Shown here in pieces: positions 8,316 through 16,412 of a stretch of DNA of 64,000 nucleotides (position 1 is its first letter; every line of letters begins with the position of its first letter). The position numbers were made by a program, and so were the translations under genes. The notes under the pieces were generated by a model. It was not told the DNA's origin, made no database searches, and was given only the letters and a program-made list of their open reading frames with translations. This DNA is from an uncultured Bacteroidales bacterium (lineage in GTDB: Bacteria; Bacteroidota; Bacteroidia; Bacteroidales; UBA932), in assembly GCA_944326265.1 (NCBI GenBank), contig CALVDE010000006.1, positions 1-64,000 on the forward strand, given 5' to 3'.

Positions 8316-8570
8316 CTGGCCAGGCTGCGGGATATGTACGAAGTATATCAGTTCTGTGCGGACGCGGAAGGTGTGTACAATCCGTTCAGTCTTCTGAATG
8401 CCTTGCAGGATAAGCAGTTCAGCGACTATTGGTTTGAGACCGGGACTCCGTCGTTTCTGGTCAGTCTGATTAAGAATACCGCATACGACAGTGAGGTCGG
8501 TCTGTATCGCCTTGATTTTCCGAACAGAGAGGTCAAGAACGGCTTTCTGTCATTTGTCCTGGAAGGTTGA
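8316..8570 (+). pseudogene. fragment of an AAA-ATPase-like (DUF1703 type) gene
   Basis: The segment reading from about 8316 (LRDMYEVYQFCADAEGVYNP, then FSLLNALQDK and WFETGTPSFLVSL) is typical of the middle of the Bacteroidetes AAA-ATPase-like plus PD-(D/E)XK nuclease proteins. It then jumps to LYRLDFPNREVKNGF, which in intact proteins lies some 70 residues further on. The ATP-binding N-terminus and the nuclease C-terminus are absent. This is a small relic of an accessory gene. Confidence 0.6.
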
Positions 8571-8605
8571 CGGCAATGACTGATGTACAGGCTGTTGCCG
8601 GATGA

Positions 8606-8791
8606 CATGGGTGTTTGTCCGATTTTGATAAAAGTTACGAAAAATGGATTGCTGATAATTTTTCATGGGAGGCGATAGACAGCAGGTTAAAAGCGATTGA
8701 ATGTCAGACTGCGATGGGAGATAAAGGAGACTGTGTTGCAGACAGTGAGGTGAACGGACGTGTAAGGGAGAGTCTGCCATGGCTGAAGTAA
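8606..8791 (+). pseudogene. antitoxin-like remnant of a ParDE-type module
   Basis: An open stretch encodes about 60 residues (SYEKWIADNFSWEAIDSRLK onward, ending SLPWLK) without a convincing start codon. Its end overlaps the ATG of the following ParE-like remnant by 13 bases, the usual arrangement of antitoxin before toxin. I do not recognise the antitoxin family with certainty; position is the main argument. Confidence 0.4.
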
Positions 8792-8970
8792 TATGGAGAG
8801 AGAAAGCAGTTGCTTCCCGAATTGAAATTTTTAAATACGGAAAATCCAAACATTGGGTCTATTGAGCCGGCCCTCGTTGGTCGTCCTGTCATATATAGGT
8901 CTGTGATGATTAATAAGCGTTTCAAGCTGATATATTCTTTCTCAATAAGGGAAACAAGACTTATATTTGC
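8779..8970 (+). pseudogene. frameshifted ParE/RelE-family toxin remnant
   Basis: The beginning MAEVIWREKA (from 8779) is typical of ParE toxins. After about 10 residues the family sequence continues in another frame (LPELKFLNTENPNIGSIEP, then VIYRSVMINKRFKLIYSF) with some 25-30 residues missing. The C-terminal ParE core (NIGSIEP, YRS, FKLIY) is clear. Deletion and frameshift make it non-functional. It runs into the promoter of the second lysO copy. Confidence 0.6.
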
Positions 8971-8987
8971 CGGCAAAATTAGAGACA

Positions 8988-9281
8988 ATGTTCGTGGTTT
9001 TCGGATTTATGGCGGCGGGGGTGCTGACCGGCTGGCTGCTGCGCCGTCACAGGGCGGGGTGGACCGGCAAGGTCACGATGGCACTTATATGGCTGCTGCT
9101 GTTGATTCTGGGTATTGAGGTCGGAAGCGACAGGCGGATAGTGGAGAGTCTGCCAACACTCGGAGTGGAGGCGGCTGTGATTGCGCTGGTCTCGCTGCTC
9201 GGAAGCTGTCTGGCGGCCCGGCTGCTGTGGACGGTGGTGCGGCGCAGGGAGAATGCTTCGAAAAAGGAGGGCAGGGGATGA
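8988..9281 (+). CDS. lysO: LysO family lysine exporter, small subunit (N-terminal half)
   Basis: A 97-residue membrane protein with three hydrophobic segments, corresponding to the N-terminal part of LysO (DUF340, YbjE of E. coli, about 300 residues). In this organism LysO is split into two genes. The frame is open to 8967, but the Met at 8988 (MFVVFGFMAAG) matches the start in copy 1. A TATATTTG box lies at 8962-8969. The stop overlaps the next start (ATGA at 9278), so the halves are translationally coupled and probably act together to export lysine. Substrate is inferred from family. Confidence 0.8.
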   Translation: MFVVFGFMAAGVLTGWLLRRHRAGWTGKVTMALIWLLLLILGIEVGSDRRIVESLPTLGVEAAVIALVSLLGSCLAARLLWTVVRRRENASKKEGRG

Positions 9282-9880
9282 GGGACAGTCTGATAATCCT
9301 GATCTTCTTTGCCGCGGGAGTCGTCTTCGGGGTCACAGGCGTGCTGCCGTTCGATATCTCTCAGACCGATATCGCGATGTATGCCCTCTATGCTCTTATC
9401 TTCGTAGTGGGATTCAGCATAGGCAACAACCCTGATATAGTCGGCAGTTTCAGAAAACTCAATCCCTCCCTGGCACTGCTGCCTCTGTGTACTGTCCTCG
9501 GTACGCTGGCGGCATCGGCCCTGCTGGGACTGATCCTGCCCCAGCGCAGTGTGACAGAGACTATGGCTGTCGGTTCCGGATTTGCCTATTATTCGCTTTC
9601 AAGTGTGATTATCACCGAGTACAAGGGGGCGGAGCTGGGTACGGTCGCGCTTATTGCCAACATCGTCCGTGAGTTCCTGACGCTCGTGGCCGCACCGCTG
9701 CTGGTGCGCTGGTTCGGAACACTGGCCCCCATGGCCGCCGGCGGAGCCACTACCGCCGATGTCACCCTTCCTGTCATAACCCGCTACAGCGGAGAGAAAT
9801 ATTCGGTTCTGTCCATATACCACGGCTTCGTGGTGGATTTCACCGTTCCTTTCCTGGTCACATTCTTCTGTTCACTGTAA
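9278..9880 (+). CDS. LysO family lysine exporter, large subunit (C-terminal half)
   Basis: A 200-residue membrane protein with about six helices, matching the rest of the DUF340/LysO family: YALIFVVGFSIG, the GFAYYSLSSVIITEY segment and the conserved tail YSGEKYSVLSIYHGFVVDF. The start at 9278 overlaps the lysO-A stop by four bases, whereas an upstream in-frame extension to 9227 reads an unlike sequence. The copy at 1242-1784 retains only its two ends. A lysine exporter in the same region as a lysine-fermentation operon may limit toxic lysine pools, but no direct link is visible. Confidence 0.8.
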   Translation: MRDSLIILIFFAAGVVFGVTGVLPFDISQTDIAMYALYALIFVVGFSIGNNPDIVGSFRKLNPSLALLPLCTVLGTLAASALLGLILPQRSVTETMAVGSGFAYYSLSSVIITEYKGAELGTVALIANIVREFLTLVAAPLLVRWFGTLAPMAAGGATTADVTLPVITRYSGEKYSVLSIYHGFVVDFTVPFLVTFFCSL

Positions 9881-9947
9881 GATTGAGGCCGACGGAAGAA
9901 CTCCGCCGGCCCCTGGTGAGAAAAAGCATTTAGTATGTACAGTTCAG

Positions 9948-11109
9948 CTATTCGCCCGTGACAGTGAGCGGTTGTATGGTTAGCTCTGACGAGAATCCTC
10001 CAGTTGCGGCATCGACATACACTGCATAGCCTATGTAGTCGCCGATCCCGTCGCCTATCTCGTAAAGATCAAAATAAGCTGTATACTCTCCCTGCTCGGC
10101 ATACGTGTCAACCAAGTCCTCTATGTCCATAAAGTCTGCATATTCCGAGATTAGGCCGTCAAATTCAGTCCATGCAGCTGCTCTAAGCTCCTCCTTACTT
10201 TGGCCGGTGTCGGCTACAAGCCCGTACCAGTAGTATCTGTCCTCATAGATCGGAATTACGGTCATGTCGACTCCGTAGTCCTCATACGTCTCGTAGCTGA
10301 TGCTGAACTCCCTGACGGCATCGGTCCTTACGGTGATGTGGAATACTCCGCTGGTAGCCTCTCCCTGTGTACTAAGGCCGAATGCGAAGATTACGTATTC
10401 GGTATCGGCTTGGCGGTTAGAGACGGAGAAGTCCAGGCGGTCACCTACGTTAAGCTGTGATTTCGCCAGGTATTCCTCAAGGGACAGTCCGTTGCTTATG
10501 GCCGACAGTGCTGCGGTCAGCTCCGGTAGAGTTCTCTTCTATGTCAAAACTTATTACACGGTCAATGTCAGTGGAGATGCCTGTAACCCATCCGCCGTCT
10601 TCAGGGACTTCGGCAGTGACTGACGCTCCGTCAAATCTTTTGGTTATCTGATAAGTAATCTCAAATGACCCTCCGTCGGCAAAGGACTCGATGCGGTCAT
10701 TGGAAAGAGTAAGCTCGAGATCGGTGCCGGCAGCGTACTGGCGGATGTTGAATGTTAGGGGAGATGCATCTTCGTAGTTGATTATCATGACAGTGCTGCG
10801 TTCCTGACCATCATTGGGCGCGACCGTGAAATGCACCTCACCGTCGGTTGATTCCGCATCTATATTCTGGATCCATTCCTCGTTGCCGAAAGTGGCGGCT
10901 GATGCTGTTCCGTTTTCTGTCGGGTTGGTGACGGTGTAGGAAAATACGCCCTCACCTCCTTTTGAGGAGAATGTCAGGTCTCCTTCAGTAACGGCAGAAA
11001 GGACCGGCTTTAAACTTTCTTCTTCCGGGGTTTCGTCCGGGTTGCATGAGCAGATCAGTGACAGTGCCGCCAATACCGGCAAAAGTCCGTATAAATGTGA
11101 TTTTATCAT
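9948..11109 (-). pseudogene. broken BACON lipoprotein (deletion plus frameshift)
   Basis: The first part (11109-10477) encodes a signal peptide with lipobox (LICSC) and two BACON domains, the second ending FDIEENSTGADR. There the frame changes: one base over, the chain continues as TAALSAISNGLSLEEYL and then an FN3-like repeat (ADTEYVIFAFG) to the stop at 9948. Compared with the paralogue at 3654, the end of the BACON domain and the beginning of the first repeat are missing, so a non-triplet deletion at about 10510-10530 explains the break. The gene follows the equally broken 11129-13372 gene by 19 bases, suggesting one operon transcribed leftward. Confidence 0.75.
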
Positions 11110-11128
11110 AATAATGTCAGTTTAAAGG

Positions 11129-13372
11129 TTATTCAGAATAGTCATTTAAATTGAGGGTTCCGCTCCACTCTCCATTGAAGCTGTGCCCGTTCTCGTCATA
11201 TAGCAGGAAAGAGATGCTGTAGGTGCCGTCCCCGTTGTTTGTTATGTCGGCGGAGCCGTCTATGGCGCAGGCGTACCCGGTAATTTCATCGGCGGTGATG
11301 TCATAGTCGAGATACATGGTTCCGTAAGTGTATCCGTCATCGTATATGCCGGGATATAGATTGCCGGCCTTTGCGGATGAGACTTGGGTGGTGACTTTGT
11401 ATGTGCCGGTAGGGATGCCGTCCTTAAAGTCAAGGCTGTTGCAGAGCAGGTCTATCTGGACTCCGGTCTGTTTTTCGGCGGTTGCCGTGCTTATCAGAAT
11501 TACCCAGTTGCCGTACATATAGTATCCGCTGTCTCCCTGGAAATATGCCTCCGCGCTGTTAGCCTGTGAGAGATCAATGATGATGTCGTCCACAAGGGTA
11601 GTCTGTGGAGTCGAGGACGAGGCGTTGACAAGCTCCGGCTCGCCATACCACTCACCGCTCCAGGTGTTGCCCATGTCATCATTGATCTCAAAGACAATAT
11701 TGTAGTAACCCTCTCCGTCATTCTCTATGGTGATGCTTCCTCTGAAAGCGGGTGCGCAGGTCTGCGGATTGCCGTCCGCGTCATAGTCTGAGTAATACAT
11801 GGAACCGCTGTACTGTCCGTCTTCTGCCAGATATCCTCTGAAATATTCGCCTGACCACGGGTCGTTGTCGCTGTTGGTACATGCTGTATATGTAGCCGAA
11901 GGGATGCCCTGGAAGAACGGAGCGTTTTCTGCACACAGTTCAAACAGCACCCGCTCTTCGTCTGTAGCGATGTCCAGCAGCCAGTATGCTCCGTCGCTGT
12001 TTGACTCAACCAGTGTGGCGGTTCCTTCGGCCCAGTCGAGATCAAGTTCTCTGTCCTCGGTAAGGGTACTGCTGCCGAAATTCTCAATCTCTATCGGTCC
12101 GTACCATGTTCCGGTTATATTGTATCCTTCCTGTGTGGTGAGGTCAAAGGTGATGTCGTAGTTGCCGTTGGATCCGTTGACGGTCATGGAACCGGACTTG
12201 ACGGCACCCCATGCGATTCTATTGTCGTCATAGATGTAGTCCAGGTAGGTGTCCACCGGGTATTCCACACCGTAGGCACTCAGAATGGCTCCGTCGCTGA
12301 TGGTCTGGGAGGTGTGTTCGGCGGACACGGGATATGTGCCGGGGGTTATGTCGCCGCTCTGGCTGTAGGGCAGATATGCTTCAAGGTGAAGATTACAGTA
12401 ATAGGAACCGTCGCCTCTGTCCTCTTCCGCAAATTCCATGCTGACGTGCATGACCTTGTCCTCGTCCATGCTTTTATATGATGCTTCTGCGTATCTGGCT
12501 TCAAAATGCACGTCTTTCTCCAGTCTGTTGGAGCCTGTGGGCTGGGACATGTCCTCATAGATTACACTGACCTTGGATGCGTAGGTAATATGGTGTACGG
12601 AACCATCCTCATCGGTAAGGACTGCGTCAAAATAATATTTATCCCCGTTCAGCCCGAATTCCAATGTGCCGGAGACGAAGGTAAGGTCGTCCTCCAGCAT
12701 TCCGTTGCCATTGACTGTGGTGTACTGTGTATTGGAAATGGTGAATGCGTCGGTGGATGCAGGACCGCCGTAGGTGTATATGCCTGTGGCCGGGAGGGGG
12801 TAGTGGTCGTCTTCCGGAGCCTCGCTGAATATTTCAAAAGTATAGGTTGTGCTTCCGGGCTCTTCGCTGTCAGCCAGATTGGAGAGAACCGTAGCAAACT
12901 AATGCGTGCCGTTTACGCTCCTGCGCTCCCCGTAGTATTCTCCATAGAATACCTCTGCATTGAATTCGTAGTCATAGTCTTCGTCAACGTTCCCGCCTGA
13001 TGAGCTCCCGCTCTGCTCCAGGCTTATCTTGTCTTCTATGCTTTTCCCCGCGTAGGTGTATGTGAGGACAATCTCGGCGGTACGGGAGGTGTTCCCGTCG
13101 TTCGGCTCAACATCAAGGACGACGATTTCAGGTGTGGTGTCGTCTATATCTATCCATGATGCTTCGGATGCGGCATTTATCTCTCCGTCTTCCGCCGGGT
13201 TTTCAAGGGTGTAGGTAAATGAGGCCGCTCCTCCGTTGCTCCCGATGGTGATGGGGCTGTCAGTTGTAATCTCAACTGTAGGTTCCTTCAAAAGAGTTTC
13301 ATCGGGTTTGCAGCCGACGGCCGTCAGAACGACCGCAGAAACGCATAGCGTTAAAATGGAATAATTTCTCAT
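11129..13372 (-). pseudogene. BACON lipoprotein interrupted by one in-frame TAG
   Basis: From ATG at 13372 the frame encodes a lipoprotein signal (LTAVGC), a BACON domain and the beginning of a beta module, then a TAG at 12901-12899. The same frame stays open without another stop to 11129 and encodes four further beta modules ending in GTWYGPIEI, GEWYGEPEL and GEWSGTLNL. The aligned position in the paralogue at 6058-7386 (GEHRYSTYISDM against GTH-stop-FATVLSNL) holds Arg, so a single nonsense change suffices. The full product would have about 747 residues. An assembly error or read-through cannot be excluded. Confidence 0.78.
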
Positions 13373-13525
13373 AATAATACGGTTAGTTTATGTTTGAATT
13401 TTCCGCAATTTATAACCGTATCGTGGGGGCTCCCAAATAATCCGGCTTATCTTTATGTCATCATGGCCGGGATATCCGTATTATCATTTGTATATCATAC
13501 CGTGTAATATGCGGACAGTCAAGGT

Positions 13526-15223
13526 TTAAGGATTGAACTGGCGCAGGAACTCCTGTATGGAGATATCCTTGCCGGTAATGCCCAGTTTCTTCCTGAGGCG
13601 GGCTCTGGCCAGATTGATGCTTTCGGGAGACTGCCGTGTAATCCCGGAAATCTGTTTTGTCGACAGGTTTTTGTTCAGCAGAACACATAACCGGCTCTCG
13701 TTGACAGTCAGAGTCGGAAACTCCCTGGTCAGGTTCTTGTAAAAACCGTCCTCGGGTTCCGGCACATAACTCCGCATCTCTTTGATGATTTCCCCATTCT
13801 CCGATTCTCCCAGTTCAGTGCAGACTTCCATTATTCTGTCCCTGGTCTTGCCTGGCTTCATATCCCTGCTTATTCCGCTAAGCTCTCCGATGGCCTTGCT
13901 GATGATCGAGTTCAGTCTGAACCAGTACATTTTCCTTTCCTCCATGAGCTTCTGCCTGTTCTGCACGGTGATTTCCCTCAGCTTTATCTCGTGGGACTGC
14001 CTCTTGATAATCAGGATGACCACCAGGAGTATGATGACTGTACTTAAGACTGATGCGAGTATGATGGTCCTGACTTTGTCCCGGCTCTGCTCCAGTTGCC
14101 GGTCTTTCTCGATGATGAGGTTCTCATTCTGGGCCTTGAAGAGTTCCAGCATAATGCTTCAGGAATCGCTGCGGCTGTCGTAATAGTCCCTGTTCCGGAG
14201 ACTTTCAAATGCGAGCGCGGTGTCACCGATTGACTGGTACAGGTCACTGAGCATACCGTAGATGCCAGCTGTCTCCTTCTCAAATTCTCCCTGACTGTAA
14301 TAATTTATGGCGGTGTTCAGGTCTTCTATTGCCAGTGCCGTCTCTCCAAGTTCCCCGTGAAGCATTCCGTTTACATAGTTCCACAGGCCCTTGAGGAAGA
14401 TGTTGACGGCGAGGGGCCGGGCCAGCTCAATGTATTTTTCCGACTCCTCGTATGAGTGTGCGTCCATGTATGCGATGGCTGCGTTCAGGTACATCCGGCA
14501 CAAGTCCTGTCCGCCGGCTGTGTTTTCTGAAAGTTCGATGGCTTCCAGCATAAGCCTGACCCGTTTGGCTGTGTCGGACGGTGCAGTGGATAGAGACGCG
14601 ATATTGTTCATGCCTTTAGCCACGCTTAAGGAGTCGTTTATTTTCTTGGCGGTGTTTACATAAGACGTATAATACTCGTTGGCTTTGGGAATGTCGCCGC
14701 ATATCCGGTATATTGCTCCCAGAAGCATGTAACAGTTCATGACATCGTGAGCAGTGCCCGATGTCTTCAGGATGTCCAGGGCATCGTCCGTATATCGTAA
14801 GGCGAGATGGTACTGGCCTTTCTGGAAATACAGAATGGCCAGGCAGTGCTCTGTCAGGGCCTTGTGGTATGTGTCGTTGAGAGCGGTGTACATCTCCAGG
14901 GAGCGCAGTCTCCAGGAGACGGCTTTGCTGAACAGAAACTTATCGGTCTCATACCACCGGGCGATGTAGTCGCAGATACGGGCCAGGTAGATGTTGTGTG
15001 CGGAAGAGTCTATCCCGGACATGAACAGTTCTGCGCAGTCTGCGGCTTTTTCCTTATCCTTCTCCTTATTCTCTATATAAAGGGAATAAACGGTCATATC
15101 CGCGCCGGGAATTTCAGACAGGATGCTCAGGGAATCCAGTGTGGAGCAGTATGCGCTTGTGATTGATGATAAGGACGATGTCAGTAGAATGAGGTATATG
15201 AGGAGTTTATGCGGATAATTCAT
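13526..15223 (-). pseudogene. TPR/transmembrane/HTH regulator interrupted by one in-frame TGA
   Basis: From 15223 the frame encodes a signal peptide and TPR-type helical repeats (354 residues), then TGA at 14161-14159. The same frame continues as SIMLELFKAQNENL, a coiled coil, a membrane helix (about 20 residues, VRTIILASVLSTVIILLVV) and a C-terminal LuxR-like HTH (LSTKQISGITRQSPESINLA) to 13526. This is the usual layout of Bacteroidetes TPR sensor-regulators as one protein of about 565 residues. A second start at 14152 could make the membrane-HTH half alone. It lies upstream of the two broken BACON genes, which it may have controlled. Confidence 0.75.
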
Positions 15224-15264
15224 GGATGTACTGTTATATTTAGCAAAACTACTGAAATTTTTAC

Positions 15265-15272
15265 TAACTTTG
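15265..15272 (+). promoter_or_regulatory. putative -7 element of the pyrE copy 2 promoter
   Basis: TAACTTTG matches TAnnTTTG, 18 bases before ATG at 15291, and is identical to the box before pyrE copy 1. Confidence 0.55.
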
Positions 15273-15290
15273 AAGCGAAATTCTGAGTAT

Positions 15291-15932
15291 ATGGAAAAAT
15301 TGGAATATAAGATTGCAAAGGGACTGCTGGATATCGAGGCAGTCAGACTCAGTCCCGAGAAGCCCTTTCTCTGGGCATCCGGACTTCATTCACCCATTTA
15401 CTGTGACAACCGTAAGGCACTGTCCTATCCCGAATTCCGCAAGACTATCTGCGAGTCGATGATCGAGGTCATCAAGGCGGACTTCAAGAAAGTGGACGTG
15501 ATAGCAGGCGTGGCTACAGGCGCTATCGCTTACGGAGCCATCGTCGCAGAGATGCTGGGCAAGCCGTTTGTGTACATCCGCTCCAAGGCCAAGGATCACG
15601 GTATGGGCAACCAGGTGGAGGGTGTCCTCCATCAGGGTGAGAGCGTAGTGGTCATCGAGGACCTTATCTCTACCGGTCAGAGCAGCCTGGCGGCTGTGGA
15701 CGCGCTTCTAAAGTGCGGGGTACATGTCGCAGGCATGATCGCCATATTCTCCTACAACTTCGACCGTTCGCGCCGCGCTTTCGAGAATGCTGACGTAGAG
15801 CTGCACACTCTTTCCAATTATGACACCCTCATAGATGTGGCCGTCGATACCGGCTATGTGAAGGAAGAGGATGCCAAGATGCTGAAGGAGTGGCGTTACG
15901 ATCCGGACAAATGGAGCAAGGATCATGAGTGA
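15291..15932 (+). CDS. pyrE: orotate phosphoribosyltransferase, copy 2
   Basis: A 213-residue enzyme of de novo pyrimidine synthesis, nearly identical to the copy at 1834. The PRPP loop (VVVIEDLISTGQSS) and catalytic loop (RSKAKDHGMGNQ) are complete. The Met at 15291 (MEKLEYKIAK) is chosen because the upstream in-frame sequence is unlike PyrE and crosses the promoter box. The end overlaps the SRPBCC gene by 8 bases. It sits with an intact rsmF, so this is probably the ancestral-function copy. Confidence 0.94.
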   Translation: MEKLEYKIAKGLLDIEAVRLSPEKPFLWASGLHSPIYCDNRKALSYPEFRKTICESMIEVIKADFKKVDVIAGVATGAIAYGAIVAEMLGKPFVYIRSKAKDHGMGNQVEGVLHQGESVVVIEDLISTGQSSLAAVDALLKCGVHVAGMIAIFSYNFDRSRRAFENADVELHTLSNYDTLIDVAVDTGYVKEEDAKMLKEWRYDPDKWSKDHE

Positions 15933-16392
15933 GACCAGCGTAAAGGGCCGGGAGGCACTGCTCAAGCGGCCTCCTATGACCATCTTCAGTCTGTTCTCCG
16001 ACCTGAGCCTTCTGGTGCAGAATGTCCCCGAGGAGTACGGCGGCAAGATACAGGCCGACAAGGACAGCATACGCATTGAGTACAAGGGTATCAAATTCGG
16101 TATCACGGTTGACCGCAGGGAGCCGTTCTCGCTGGTGGTTCTCAAGGATGACGGGCAGTCTTTCCTTCCGTTCACGATATCTTTCTTCATGGATCCTGTA
16201 GGTCTGGATTCGACTTTGTTCCATATAGAGCTGACAGCCGAGCTCAACTTCATGATGAAGATGATGATCGGCAACAAGCTGCAGGAGATGGTCGACAGTA
16301 TTACGGACCAGATTGAGAAGGCCGTCAACAGTGCTGCGGCAGGTCAGCCGCTGGATTTCTCCGACATCAAGCCTCCGGTCAATTTCAGCTGA
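15925..16392 (+). CDS. SRPBCC-fold protein of unknown function, copy 2
   Basis: A 155-residue paralogue of the gene at 2468, differing at about a dozen positions, several in the C-terminal tail. No signal peptide or membrane helix. The family is a hydrophobic-pocket fold; ligand and partner are unknown. Overlap with pyrE on one side and a 20-base gap to rsmF on the other suggest one transcript. Confidence 0.75.
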   Translation: MSETSVKGREALLKRPPMTIFSLFSDLSLLVQNVPEEYGGKIQADKDSIRIEYKGIKFGITVDRREPFSLVVLKDDGQSFLPFTISFFMDPVGLDSTLFHIELTAELNFMMKMMIGNKLQEMVDSITDQIEKAVNSAAAGQPLDFSDIKPPVNFS

Positions 16393-16412
16393 CGGATGTG
16401 GATTGGATGCCG

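Noticed and set aside
11129-15223. Stop-codon reassignment (TAG and TGA read as amino acids)
   Set aside because: Both codons end many intact genes in this window (TGA ends pyrE-linked SRPBCC genes, TAG ends htpG and the SLBB gene), so a variant code is excluded; nonsense mutation is simpler.
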